Shown in pieces: positions 8,151-16,469 of a DNA stretch of 64,000 bases (positions within the stretch are counted from its first letter, which is position 1; every line of letters starts with the position of its first letter). A program made the translations under genes and the position numbers. The stretch is from AP-15 sp963812675 (GTDB lineage Bacteria; Pseudomonadota; Alphaproteobacteria; ATCC43930; CGMCC-115725). The notes beneath the pieces are model-generated. The model was not told the DNA's origin. It did no database searches and saw only the letters and a program-made list of their open reading frames with translations. Location: positions 7,116 to 71,115 of the forward strand of contig CAWEWR010000009.1 in the NCBI GenBank assembly GCA_963812675.1, written 5' to 3'.

Positions 8151-9062
8151 TTAGGCGAAACGACGCCGCAGACCGAGCGGCGAATCGAGCAACCCCAAAA
8201 GGGCGATCAGCACGAGCGGCCACCCCAAAAACCCGGCCAGCAGATAGAAAATCACGAGGGTGACCGCCGGACGTGGGAACCGGCGCGCCACGGTGTGGAG
8301 CACGGCAAGGCCCGCGAGGCAGAACGGCACAGCCAGTACGATCAGCACGTTGACGCCGATAAAGCGCGCGGTTCCGCCTAGAAGCGTCGCCCCCGCAGCA
8401 AAGGCGAGCAGCACCGGGATCCACATCGGCAGACCGAGCGCTGCCAGGTCGGGCGATGGCCGCCAGCTCGCTCCGAAACGGGCCAGCACGCCTTGCGCAA
8501 GGCTTCCATTGGTTGCTGTCATTACCATCCACGAGGTGGCGACAATACCGGGAAGAATAAAGGCGATGAGCGATAGCAATTCATCCAATTCGGGAGGAAT
8601 CTCGCCGAGGCGGCGGTCGAGGGCAGGGGCCAGCGCGTCGCGCAACGCCGCCTGCATTCCTTGCGGCCCGCCGAAGAAGACGAACGTGACAGCGGCTGCC
8701 ACCAGACCGAGACCGGTCAACCAAGCCGTCACGAGGCCCGGCGGATACCATTCGAGTGCACTCCCGGGGCCCGTCCGGGCCAGCAAGGACTGGTGCACCA
8801 GCAGCACGACCGGAAAGACATTCAGCGCTGCAAAAAGGGCGGCTGCCGGCAGGCCGCCGGCACCTGCCAGAATCAGAGCTGCGACGAACCCTGCCGACGC
8901 CGAAGCGACAGTCCCGAGCCACAGACCGGCGGCAAAAAGCGGAAGCTGAGAGAGATAAACGAGGATCATCGAGCTGATTGAACCGGTCAGCACCAGCAGA
9001 TACGGGCCGGCGGCGAGCACTCCGCAGACCACACACACCCCGGCCAACCCCAGCCGGCTCAC
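8151..9062 (-). CDS. DUF2232 integral membrane protein
   Basis: A 303-residue, very hydrophobic protein with about eight predicted membrane helices. Its position between rpsR and rplI is the hallmark of the DUF2232 (YybS-like) family in Alphaproteobacteria. The function is not established; the fold resembles energy-coupling or transporter subunits. The first codon at 9062 is GTG. It begins 37 bases after the rpsR stop and ends 23 bases before rplI, so it is co-transcribed with ribosomal protein genes. Confidence 0.85.
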   Translation of the reverse strand: MSRLGLAGVCVVCGVLAAGPYLLVLTGSISSMILVYLSQLPLFAAGLWLGTVASASAGFVAALILAGAGGLPAAALFAALNVFPVVLLVHQSLLARTGPGSALEWYPPGLVTAWLTGLGLVAAAVTFVFFGGPQGMQAALRDALAPALDRRLGEIPPELDELLSLIAFILPGIVATSWMVMTATNGSLAQGVLARFGASWRPSPDLAALGLPMWIPVLLAFAAGATLLGGTARFIGVNVLIVLAVPFCLAGLAVLHTVARRFPRPAVTLVIFYLLAGFLGWPLVLIALLGLLDSPLGLRRRFA

Positions 9063-9098
9063 GGCGATGCCCGCCGGGCTCCGCTAACCCGGAGCTGC

Positions 9099-9365
9099 TT
9101 ATTTCACCACGTAGGGGAGCAGCCCCAGAAAGCGCGCCCGCTTGATCGCCTGGGCCAGCTCGCGCTGCCGCTTGGTCGAGACCGCGGTGATGCGGCTCGG
9201 CACGATCTTGCCGCGCTCCGAGACGAAGCGTTGCAACAGCTTGACGTCCTTGTAGTCGATCTTAGGGGCATTGGGCCCCGAGAACGGGCAGGATTTCCGC
9301 CGGCGGAAAAACGGACGGCGCGCCGCAGCACCGCGCCCCGAGCCGCCGGGCGATTGGCTTTCCAT
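9099..9365 (-). CDS. rpsR: 30S ribosomal protein S18
   Basis: An 88-residue S18. The core from PFFRRRKSCPFSG (about 18-30) through IDYKDVKLLQRFVSERGKI to ITAVSTKRQRELAQAIKRAR is fully conserved. S18 contacts S6 in the small-subunit platform, and the S6 gene lies directly upstream: the rpsF stop codon and the rpsR start codon abut with no gap. A Gly/Ser/Arg-rich leader of about 16 residues precedes the core, a normal alphaproteobacterial feature. Confidence 0.97.
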   Translation of the reverse strand: MESQSPGGSGRGAAARRPFFRRRKSCPFSGPNAPKIDYKDVKLLQRFVSERGKIVPSRITAVSTKRQRELAQAIKRARFLGLLPYVVK

Positions 9366-9842
9366 TTACGCCTCCACCGCTTCGGGGACTGGCTGCTCGG
9401 AAACCGGCTGCTCGGAAACCGGCTGCTCAGACACCGGCCGCTCGGCGGCAGGCCGCTCTATCTCGCGCCCATCACCCGATCTCTCCCGATCGCCGCGCCG
9501 TTGGCGATCGTCACGGCTGCCGCGGCTCTGCATGACAACCGAAGCCCCTTCCTCCAATGCGTCGACGCGGATCGTCAGATAGCGGATCACATCCTCGTTG
9601 ATCCGCATGGTCCGTTCGAGCTCGGCGACAGCGACGGGGGGCGCGGAGAGGTTCAGCAGCACGTAATGACCTTTGCGGTTTTTCCGCATGCGATACGTCA
9701 AGTTGCGCAGCCCCCAGTACTCGCGCTTCTTCACTTCACCGCCATTGTCGGCGACGAGCTGAGTGAAAGTGTCGGCGAGGGCATCAACCTGGGCGCCGGA
9801 AATGTCCTGGCGCGCAATGAACACGTTTTCGTACAGTGGCAT
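9366..9842 (-). CDS. rpsF: 30S ribosomal protein S6
   Basis: S6 of the small subunit. The domain covers residues 1-95 (MPLYENVFIARQDIS, then REYWGLRNLTYRMRKNRKGHY and the C-terminal strand IRYLTIRV). At 158 residues it is long because of an Arg/Asp/Glu-rich tail ending in three tandem PVSEQ pentapeptides, encoded by near-identical 15-base units at about 9388-9435. Length variation of S6 tails is common, so this repeat is probably neutral. First gene of its operon; a possible promoter lies at 9934-9961 on the minus strand. Confidence 0.97.
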   Translation of the reverse strand: MPLYENVFIARQDISGAQVDALADTFTQLVADNGGEVKKREYWGLRNLTYRMRKNRKGHYVLLNLSAPPVAVAELERTMRINEDVIRYLTIRVDALEEGASVVMQSRGSRDDRQRRGDRERSGDGREIERPAAERPVSEQPVSEQPVSEQPVPEAVEA

Positions 9843-9933
9843 GGTGGACGTAGTCCCTTATGGCTAGTGAGGATTCGGGGCGCGGGCGCCGAACGAATCG
9901 AGCCGGCCGAGCCGGCAAGGGTCGAATCTCTAT

Positions 9934-9961
9934 GTTATATGGGACGCCGGCCCCGGTGCAA
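9934..9961 (-). promoter_or_regulatory. possible rpsF promoter
   Basis: Read on the minus strand, TTGCAC (9961-9956) and TATAAC (9939-9934) are separated by 16 bases and lie about 90 bases before rpsF. The -10 match is good and the -35 match is weak. Confidence 0.4.
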
Positions 9962-9981
9962 CACGAGGACGCAACGCCTGC

Positions 9982-10009
9982 TTGACAACGGGCGTGGCGT
10001 CGCTATCAC
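9982..10009 (+). promoter_or_regulatory. possible fabD promoter
   Basis: A perfect TTGACA at 9982-9987, 16 bases and TATCAC at 10004-10009, about 58 bases before the fabD start. It lies in the divergent gap between the ribosomal and fatty-acid operons. Confidence 0.4.
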
Positions 10010-10066
10010 CACGCGGCCGGCGTCGACCAGTGCGGGGAGACCGGCGAAGGGGGCGTGTGGTTCCGC

Positions 10067-11011
10067 ATGAAGCGGGCATTCGTATTTCCCGGGCAAGGCT
10101 CGCAAGCGGTTGGCATGGGGCGCGTCCTCGCGGCGACATTTGCGCCGGCGCGACAGGTCTTCGCGGAAGTGGATGATGCCTTGTCGCAAAACCTGTCGCG
10201 ACTCATGTTCGAAGGACCGGAAGGCGAGCTCACGCTGACCGAAAACGCCCAACCGGCGTTGCTGGCGGCGAGCCTTGCCGTCATTCGCGTCCTCGAAGCG
10301 GAAAGCGGCTTCGCCCTCACTCGGAGAGCCGCTTTCGTTGCAGGCCATTCGCTTGGTGAATATTCGGCGCTCGCTGCAGCGGGTGCAGTCACCCTAGGGG
10401 ATGGTGCGCGTCTGCTCAGGTTGCGAGGCCAAGCGATGCAGCACGCCGTTCCGGTCGGCGAGGGAGCGATGGCGGCGCTCCTTGGCCTCGACGTCGAGCA
10501 AGGGCTGGCGGTTGCAGCGGAGGCTGCCAGCCCACACCAGGTCTGCTCGGTGGCAAACGACAATGCTCCGGGCCAAGTTGTTGTAAGCGGGCACCGACAA
10601 GCCGTCGAACGGGCGATCGCAATTGCTCGGGCAAACGGGGCGAGGCGGTCGATCGCGCTTCCGGTGAGTGCGCCGTTTCATTCGCCGCTGATGGCGCCCG
10701 CTGCGGAAGTCATGGCGGAAGCTCTCGGCCGGGTCAGACTGCAGCCGCCCGTGGTCCCCCTCGTCGCCAATGTGTCGGCCACCGCGACGTGCGATCCGGC
10801 AAGGATAGTGCGTGGCCTCGTCGAACAGGTGACAGCTATGGTGCGGTGGCGCGAGAGCATGCTCTTTCTTAAGCAGGATGGGGTCGAGGAGGTCGTCGAG
10901 ATTGGGACCGGCCGGGTGCTCACCGGGCTTGCCAAGCGGATCGACCCGGATCTCTCAGCGCGCTCCGTCGGGACGCCGGCGGAAGTCGAAAGTCTGATCG
11001 AAGAGCTATGA
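10067..11011 (+). CDS. fabD: malonyl-CoA:ACP transacylase
   Basis: Loads malonyl groups from CoA onto acyl carrier protein for fatty-acid synthesis. The sequence starts AFVFPGQGSQAVGMG, with the nucleophile Ser in GHSLGEYSAL near residue 92 and the catalytic His in PVSAPFHSPLM near 200. Its 314 residues match the family. I take ATG 10067; an in-frame GTG at 10055 is too close to the AAGGGGG purine run. First gene of fabD-fabG-acpP-fabF, the standard order. Confidence 0.95.
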   Translation: MKRAFVFPGQGSQAVGMGRVLAATFAPARQVFAEVDDALSQNLSRLMFEGPEGELTLTENAQPALLAASLAVIRVLEAESGFALTRRAAFVAGHSLGEYSALAAAGAVTLGDGARLLRLRGQAMQHAVPVGEGAMAALLGLDVEQGLAVAAEAASPHQVCSVANDNAPGQVVVSGHRQAVERAIAIARANGARRSIALPVSAPFHSPLMAPAAEVMAEALGRVRLQPPVVPLVANVSATATCDPARIVRGLVEQVTAMVRWRESMLFLKQDGVEEVVEIGTGRVLTGLAKRIDPDLSARSVGTPAEVESLIEEL

Positions 11012-11056
11012 CAGCCCGGGAAATCGCTATCGGTATCGTTGCGTGGGGTTTCGCGA

Positions 11057-11794
11057 TTGTTTGATCTGTCTAGCCAAACTGGACTGATAACCGGAGCCTC
11101 CGGCGGAATCGGCGGGGCGATTGCCAAGGCCCTGCATCGTCAAGGCGCGGAGGTCATGCTGGCGGGAACACGTTCCGCGGCGCTTGAAGCATTGGCGGGC
11201 GAGCTCGGCGCGCGAGTTCATGTCGGAATGGCCGACCTCGCCAATTCGACGGCACCGGAACGACTGGCCAAGGAAGCCGAGGCGGCTATGGGCCGGGTGG
11301 ACATTCTCGTCAACAATGCGGGGATCACGCGTGACGCGCTGGCGCTTCGGATGAGGGACGAGGACTGGCGGTTGGTTCTGGAGGTCAATTTGACGGCCCA
11401 GTTCCGGCTTACCCGCGCGCTGCTGCCCGGCATGGTTCGTCGCCGCCACGGTCGTGTGATCGGCATCAGCTCGGTCGTCGGGGTCAGCGGCAATGCCGGG
11501 CAGGCGAACTATGCCGCGGCAAAGGCCGCGATGATCGGCATGTCGAAATCGATCGCCGCCGAGACTGCAGGGCGCGGCATTACCGTGAACTGCATCGCGC
11601 CGGGCCTTATCGTGACGGCGATGACCGACAAATTAACCGCGCAGCAACGCGCACGGCTTGCCGAGGCGATTCCCGCCGGCCGGTTCGGCGCGCCGGAAGA
11701 GGTGGCTGGCGCGGTGGTTTACCTGGCGAGCGCCGAAGCCGCCTATGTCACTGGCCAGACCTTGCACATCAATGGCGGTATGGTCATGGTATGA
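11057..11794 (+). CDS. fabG: 3-oxoacyl-ACP reductase
   Basis: NADPH-dependent reduction of 3-oxoacyl-ACP in fatty-acid elongation. A 245-residue short-chain dehydrogenase with TGASGGIG near residue 12, NNAG near 85, and a catalytic Ser (ISSVVG) with YAAAK. The expected N-terminus (Met-Phe-Asp-Leu) requires a TTG start at 11057, with GTGGGG eight bases upstream; the TTG at 11039 would add six residues. The C-terminus VTGQTLHINGGM is typical. Distinguished from phaB in this window by its place in the fab operon. Confidence 0.93.
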   Translation: MFDLSSQTGLITGASGGIGGAIAKALHRQGAEVMLAGTRSAALEALAGELGARVHVGMADLANSTAPERLAKEAEAAMGRVDILVNNAGITRDALALRMRDEDWRLVLEVNLTAQFRLTRALLPGMVRRRHGRVIGISSVVGVSGNAGQANYAAAKAAMIGMSKSIAAETAGRGITVNCIAPGLIVTAMTDKLTAQQRARLAEAIPAGRFGAPEEVAGAVVYLASAEAAYVTGQTLHINGGMVMV

Positions 11795-11996
11795 GGCGGC
11801 CGAACCGCTTCCCGGAGCAGCCGATTTGCAGTGCCGGGGAAACATGCTATGTGACCGCACCGTGACTGTGATGTCGACGCGGTCCCTAGGGCGGTCCCTG
11901 AGGGCGGTCCGGGGAGGGCGACGCCCGCCATGGCCGACAGCGCCAGGGCGCTTGGTGCCTAAACTATTTCCAGCAAGCCACTGAGGATAAGAACGG
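11795..11996. other. fabG-acpP intergenic region
   Basis: About 200 bases without a supported gene. A duplicated CGGTCCCT(A/G)GGGCGGTCC-like stretch is visible near 11880-11910. A separate promoter for the highly expressed acpP gene would be expected here, but no clear -35/-10 pair was found. Confidence 0.3.
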
Positions 11997-12230
11997 ATGA
12001 GTGACGTCGCTGATCGGGTCAAGAAGATCGTCGTCGAGCATCTGGGCGTCGACGAATCGAAGGTGACCGAAAACGCCAGCTTTATCGACGATTTGGGCGC
12101 CGACAGCCTCGACACCGTCGAGCTGGTGATGGCCTTCGAGGAGGAGTTCGGGTGCGAGATCCCGGATGACGCGGCCGAGAAGATCGTGACGGTGAAGGAT
12201 GCGGTCAGCTTCATCGAAACGCACAGCTGA
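11997..12230 (+). CDS. acpP: acyl carrier protein
   Basis: The 77-residue acidic carrier of fatty-acid synthesis. The phosphopantetheine attachment Ser lies in GADSLDTVELVMAFEEEF near residue 37. Helix I starts MSDVADRVKKIVVEHLGV. Length and charge are exactly those of AcpP. It lies between fabG and fabF as in most Proteobacteria. Confidence 0.98.
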   Translation: MSDVADRVKKIVVEHLGVDESKVTENASFIDDLGADSLDTVELVMAFEEEFGCEIPDDAAEKIVTVKDAVSFIETHS

Positions 12231-12307
12231 GCTGCCCGCTGCCGAATTTCTCCACTCCAGGTCGCATGCCGCCGGCATGCCTGCCTCATGCGGGTGACGC
12301 GAAGAAT

Positions 12308-13570
12308 ATGCGACGCGTCGTAGTGACCGGCATGGGGCTGGTGACACCCCTGGGGATCGGCCTCGAACGGAACTGGAGCAGTTTAGTCGAGGGAATGTCG
12401 GGTGTTCGCGTGATCCAGTCGTTCGACGTTTCCGACCTGCCGGTCAAGATCGCCGCACAGGTGCCGCGCGGCGAGACCGCCTCGGGCCTCTTCAACGCAG
12501 ACGATTGGGTGCCGCCCAAGGACCAGCGCAAAATGGATGGGTTCATCGTCTATGCGCTCGCCGCAGCCACGCAGGCGGTCGAAGATGCCGGCTGGACACC
12601 GCAAGCCGAGGAGGCGCGCGAGCGCACCGGGGTGATAATCGGTTCCGGCATCGGCGGGCTGCCCGGAATAACCGATGGTGCGTTGACCTTGCACGAACGC
12701 GGTCCGCGCCGTCTTACGCCGTTTTTCATCCCGGCCAATCTGATCAATCTCGCCTCCGGCCACGTCTCGATCCGCTATGGCTTCACCGGACCCAATCATG
12801 CCGTGGTGACCGCTTGCTCAAGCGGTGCGCACGCGATCGGCGACGCGGCGCGGCTTATCATGCTGGATGACGCCGACGTCATGGTTTGCGGCGGGACGGA
12901 GGCGGCGATCTGCCGCCTCGGTCTCGCCGGCTTTGCGTCGGCGCGCGCACTGTCTACCGGGTTCAACCACGACCCGCCACGGGCGTCGCGTCCGTGGGAC
13001 CGGGAACGCGACGGTTTCGTCATGGGCGAGGGCGCCGGAATCGTCGTCCTTGAAGAATACGAGCACGCCAGGCGGCGGGGTGCGAAGATCTACGCTGAGG
13101 TGATCGGATACGGCATGTCCGGCGACGCATTTCATCTGACTGCTCCGGCGGAGGACGGCAACGGCGCGTTTCGGTCGATGCGCAACGCCCTGCGGCGCGC
13201 GGGCATTGCGGCGGACAAGATCGACTACATCAATGCCCACGGCACATCGACCCCGCTCGGCGACGAGATCGAGCTCGGTGCCGTGAAGCGGTTGTTCGGC
13301 GGCCATGCATATGAGCTGTCGATGTCGTCGACCAAATCGGCGATCGGACACCTGCTCGGAGCGGCCGGCAGCGTCGAGGCGATCTTTGCGATCCTGGCGA
13401 TCCGCGATGGCGTCGTCCCTCCAACGCTCAATCTCGACAATCCCTCGCCGTCCTGCGATATCGACCTGGTGCCGAAACGAGCCAAAGAGCGCAGGGTGAA
13501 CTACGCGCTCTCTAATTCCTTCGGCTTCGGCGGCACCAACGCCTCGCTGATCTTTGTCGGGCCACCCTGA
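12308..13570 (+). CDS. fabF: 3-oxoacyl-ACP synthase II
   Basis: Condensing enzyme that elongates acyl-ACP with malonyl-ACP. The thiolase-fold catalytic triad is visible: Cys in VTACSSGAHAIG (about 168), His in INAHGTSTPLGD (about 308) and His in KSAIGHLLGAAGS (about 345). The ATG at 12308 gives the usual MRRVVVTGMG N-terminus and 420 residues; the frame open from 12266 only adds an unrelated leader. Next gene mltG follows after 39 bases. Confidence 0.96.
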   Translation: MRRVVVTGMGLVTPLGIGLERNWSSLVEGMSGVRVIQSFDVSDLPVKIAAQVPRGETASGLFNADDWVPPKDQRKMDGFIVYALAAATQAVEDAGWTPQAEEARERTGVIIGSGIGGLPGITDGALTLHERGPRRLTPFFIPANLINLASGHVSIRYGFTGPNHAVVTACSSGAHAIGDAARLIMLDDADVMVCGGTEAAICRLGLAGFASARALSTGFNHDPPRASRPWDRERDGFVMGEGAGIVVLEEYEHARRRGAKIYAEVIGYGMSGDAFHLTAPAEDGNGAFRSMRNALRRAGIAADKIDYINAHGTSTPLGDEIELGAVKRLFGGHAYELSMSSTKSAIGHLLGAAGSVEAIFAILAIRDGVVPPTLNLDNPSPSCDIDLVPKRAKERRVNYALSNSFGFGGTNASLIFVGPP

Positions 13571-13609
13571 ACGTTCGAGGCGCGCGGTCGCGGGAAACGG
13601 GCGCGATTG

Positions 13610-14659
13610 ATGCGCGGCTTTTTTCGGCTCTTGGCATGGGCGGCGGTCAGTGTGTCGCTGGTCCTCCTCATCCTCGGAGGAGCCGGTTATTGGCTCTACC
13701 GCGACGTCGCCGCGCCTGGCCCGCTGACCGAATCACGCACGATCGTGATCCCGCCGCATACCCGCCTCTCCGATATTGCCTCGCTGTTGGCGGAGCAGGA
13801 CATCATCCGGCACCGGCGCTCCTTTGAGCTGGGCGCGACCTTGTCGGGCCGCGGCTCCGCGTTCCTGGCCGGCGAATACGAGTTTCCGGCTGCAACGAGC
13901 GCACTCCAGGTTATGGAGATCATCGCCAGCGGCAAGACGGTAAAGCACCGGCTGACGATCCCGGAGGGTCTGACCAGCGCGGAAATCCTGGCCCTGGTAC
14001 AAGCCGCGCCCGCCCTCGACGGGGATCCAGGCCCGTCGCCCGCCGAAGGCGAGTTGCTGCCGGAAACCTATCTTTACGAGTATGGCGACCGTCGAAAGGG
14101 TATGATCGAGCGCATGCAGCGAGCGATGGCGCGCGCCCTCGCCGAGGTCTGGGCCGAGCGCCGTCCCGACTTGCCGCTCACGACGCCCCGTGAAGTGTCG
14201 ATCCTCGCCTCGCTGATCGAGAAGGAGGCCTCGCGCGAGGATGAGCAGGCGCGTATCGCAGCGGTTTTCGTGAACCGGCTGCGCTTGGGCATGCACCTGC
14301 AATCGGACCCTACAGTGATCTATGCCTTGAGCGATCGGGGCTCGAAGAGGTTCGATCGCCGGCTGACCCACACCGATTTGACGATTCTTTCGCCCTACAA
14401 CACCTATGTGACCAAGGGGCTGCCGCCGGGCCCGATCGACAATCCCGGCATATCCGCGCTGCGCGCCGCCGCACGACCGGCTTTTACTGATGAACTCTAT
14501 TTCGTAGCCGACGGAGCGGGCGGCCATGTCTTTGCCACGACCCTCGCCGAACACAGCCGAAACATCGCGCAATACCGCCACAGCGCCGCGACCGAACCGG
14601 AGCGCGACATACCGGTTCACGCAATCCCCGACGAAAAACCGGGTTCGCCCGTCCGGTAA
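13610..14659 (+). CDS. mltG: endolytic murein transglycosylase
   Basis: A 349-residue inner-membrane lytic transglycosylase that cuts nascent glycan strands (YceG family). An N-terminal membrane helix spans about residues 5-28, then a LysM-like region; the YceG signature is complete, with the catalytic Glu in ASLIEKEASREDE near 206, VFVNRLRLGMHLQSDPTVIYAL and PYNTYVTKGLPPGPIDNPG. The ATG at 13610 is preferred over the TTG three bases upstream. The fabF-mltG-yicC-gmk order is usual in Alphaproteobacteria. Confidence 0.95.
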   Translation: MRGFFRLLAWAAVSVSLVLLILGGAGYWLYRDVAAPGPLTESRTIVIPPHTRLSDIASLLAEQDIIRHRRSFELGATLSGRGSAFLAGEYEFPAATSALQVMEIIASGKTVKHRLTIPEGLTSAEILALVQAAPALDGDPGPSPAEGELLPETYLYEYGDRRKGMIERMQRAMARALAEVWAERRPDLPLTTPREVSILASLIEKEASREDEQARIAAVFVNRLRLGMHLQSDPTVIYALSDRGSKRFDRRLTHTDLTILSPYNTYVTKGLPPGPIDNPGISALRAAARPAFTDELYFVADGAGGHVFATTLAEHSRNIAQYRHSAATEPERDIPVHAIPDEKPGSPVR

Positions 14660-14732
14660 CGTCGTATAACCAAACCCGATCAACTGGAGAGACAATTAGC
14701 GCCAAGCTGGGAGAAATTGAGCCGCGGCAAGA

Positions 14733-14868
14733 CCCTCACCCGCCTCGCTGGCGCTCGGCACCCTCTCCCGCAGTGCGGGAGAGGGGCCAACCCGCATTCC
14801 AGCACAAAGCTCCTCTCCCGCACCGCGGGAGAGGGGGGACCAAGCCCGAAGGGCTTGGTGGGTGAGGG
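14733..14868. repeat. 136-bp dispersed repeat, copy 1
   Basis: Bounded by CCCTCACCC (14733-14741) and GGGTGAGGG (14860-14868), which are reverse complements. Inside are CTCTCCCGC...GCGGGAGAG palindromes and AAGCCC/GGGCTT. Copy 2 at 29829-29963 is nearly identical, including CGCCTCGCTGGCGCTCGGCACC. It lies between mltG and yicC and is read through in frame with yicC. It has no coding capacity of its own and looks like a non-autonomous element or intergenic hairpin repeat. Confidence 0.85.
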
Positions 14869-14914
14869 TAGCGACTGCTTCCAGCAAGTTGCGATTTTCT
14901 CGGGAGCGGTGGAT

Positions 14915-15796
14915 TTGGGTATTGCGAGCATGACCGGCTTTGCGCGGACGCAGGGCGACGAGCTCGGCATCAGCTGGGTTTGGGAGGTGAAGAGCGTCAA
15001 CGGCAAATCGCTCGATTTGCGGCTTCGGCTGGCGCCGGGTTTCGATGCGTTGGAGCCCCAGCTTCGTTCGCTGCTGACGCAGCGTTTCCGCCGAGGCAAC
15101 GTTTCCGCCAGCCTCGCCGTGACCCGTACCCGGCCCGCGACGGTGCGGGTCAATCGCAAGACATTGGCTCAGCTCGTTGCCCTGATGAACGAGCTGGCGG
15201 GCGAGATCGAGGCGGCGCCGCCGCGCATCGACGGGCTGTTGGCTTTGCGCGGGGTGGTGGAGACGGTCGAAGACGAACCGGACGCCCTGCTGGAGGAACG
15301 CGGACGCGCCGTTCTCGACAGCTGGGCGACAGCGCTCGATGCGCTGGCCGGCGCCAGAGCCGAGGAAGGAGCGCGTCTCGCCGGCGTGCTGCACAGCCAA
15401 CTCGCGGAGATGGCGGCGCTGGTAGAGGCGGCGGCGGGATGCGCGGCGGCCCAGCCGGCGGCGATTCGCGAAAGGCTAAAGACGATGTTGGCGAATGTCG
15501 CCGATCTCGCCCCGGGCATGCCCGAGGAGCGAGTCGCGCAGGAAATCGCGCTGCTTATCGCGCGTTCGGATATCCGTGAGGAGCTGGAGCGTTTGCGGGC
15601 GCATCTCGATCAGGCTGCCGACCTGCTCCGGCAGGACGAGGCGGTCGGGCGCCGTCTCGATTTTCTCTGCCAGGAGCTGAACCGCGAGGCCAATACGTTG
15701 TGCTCGAAATCAGCCGATATCGAGTTGACGCGAGTGGGGCTTTCCTTGAAAGCGGCGGTCGAACAATTCCGCGAGCAGGTGCAGAACATCGAATGA
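14915..15796 (+). CDS. yicC: YicC family protein
   Basis: A 293-residue YicC/YloC-type protein, a family with reported endoribonuclease activity and links to small-RNA turnover. The conserved N-terminus ASMTGFAR, the central VKSVNGKSLDLRLRLAP and the C-terminal DFLCQELNREANTLCSKSAD are diagnostic. A TTG start at 14915 has GGAG eight bases upstream and yields MGIASMTGFAR; ATG 14930 is the alternative. The frame stays open further upstream only because repeat copy 1 happens to be open. Its stop overlaps the gmk start (ATGA). Confidence 0.9.
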   Translation: MGIASMTGFARTQGDELGISWVWEVKSVNGKSLDLRLRLAPGFDALEPQLRSLLTQRFRRGNVSASLAVTRTRPATVRVNRKTLAQLVALMNELAGEIEAAPPRIDGLLALRGVVETVEDEPDALLEERGRAVLDSWATALDALAGARAEEGARLAGVLHSQLAEMAALVEAAAGCAAAQPAAIRERLKTMLANVADLAPGMPEERVAQEIALLIARSDIREELERLRAHLDQAADLLRQDEAVGRRLDFLCQELNREANTLCSKSADIELTRVGLSLKAAVEQFREQVQNIE

Positions 15797-16428
15797 GTCC
15801 CCCAGCAATCGAAAGGCGGGGGTTCTTGCTGATCCTTTCGTCGCCATCGGGGGCAGGCAAGACGACGATCACCCGCCGGCTCGTCGCCGGTGACCCTGCC
15901 TTGGCTTTGTCGGTCTCGGTGACGACCCGCCCGCCGCGGGACGGTGAGATGGAAGGGCGCGACTATTACTTCATCGACCGGAGTCGCTTCGACGAGATGC
16001 TCGCACGAGGCGAGCTTTTGGAGCACGCGGTCGTGTTCGGGAACTGCTACGGCACGCCGCGCGGGCCGATCGAGGCGGCCCTCGCGGCCGGGCACGACGT
16101 CGTCGGAGATGTCGACTGGCAAGGCACCCAGCAACTCGCGAAGAGCGTCGCGGGAGATCTCGTTTCTGTCTTCGTGCTGCCGCCGAGCCTCACCGCTCTA
16201 GAGGCGCGGCTGCGCGCCCGCGCCCAGGACAGTGCCGCCGTGGTCGCTTCGCGGATGGCCAAGTCGGCCGAGGAGATGAGCCGCTGGCCGGAATACGATT
16301 ACGTGATCGTCAATCGCGAGGTCGAGGAGAGCGTCGCACTAGTTCGCGCCATCGTCACCGCCGAGCGGCTGCGCCGCGTTCGTCAGACCGGCCTCGCCGA
16401 ATTCGTCAACGGCTTGCGGGTGGGCTGA
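15793..16428 (+). CDS. gmk: guanylate kinase
   Basis: Phosphorylates GMP to GDP. A 211-residue P-loop kinase with GAGKTTITRRL near residue 18, the GMP-binding SVTTRPPRDGEMEGRDYYFI near 42-60 and DVDWQGTQQL near 100. The ATG at 15793 overlaps the yicC stop by four bases, suggesting translational coupling. Followed by a strong hairpin at 16431-16453. Confidence 0.96.
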   Translation: MSPPAIERRGFLLILSSPSGAGKTTITRRLVAGDPALALSVSVTTRPPRDGEMEGRDYYFIDRSRFDEMLARGELLEHAVVFGNCYGTPRGPIEAALAAGHDVVGDVDWQGTQQLAKSVAGDLVSVFVLPPSLTALEARLRARAQDSAAVVASRMAKSAEEMSRWPEYDYVIVNREVEESVALVRAIVTAERLRRVRQTGLAEFVNGLRVG

Positions 16429-16430
16429 CA

Positions 16431-16453
16431 AGGCGCCCCGCTGGAGGGCGCCT
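16431..16453. terminator. hairpin terminator between gmk and the phosphodiesterase gene
   Basis: Perfect 8-bp stem AGGCGCCC / GGGCGCCT with loop CGCTGGA, three bases after the gmk stop and before the stop of the convergent gene. It lacks a long T-run, so it may work as a bidirectional barrier. Confidence 0.6.
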
Positions 16454-16469
16454 GTCGCGTCAGGTTCTG

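Noticed and set aside
9388..9435. 15-bp tandem repeats in the rpsF tail
   Set aside because: S6 tails vary widely in Alphaproteobacteria; three PVSEQ units in a disordered tail are probably neutral.
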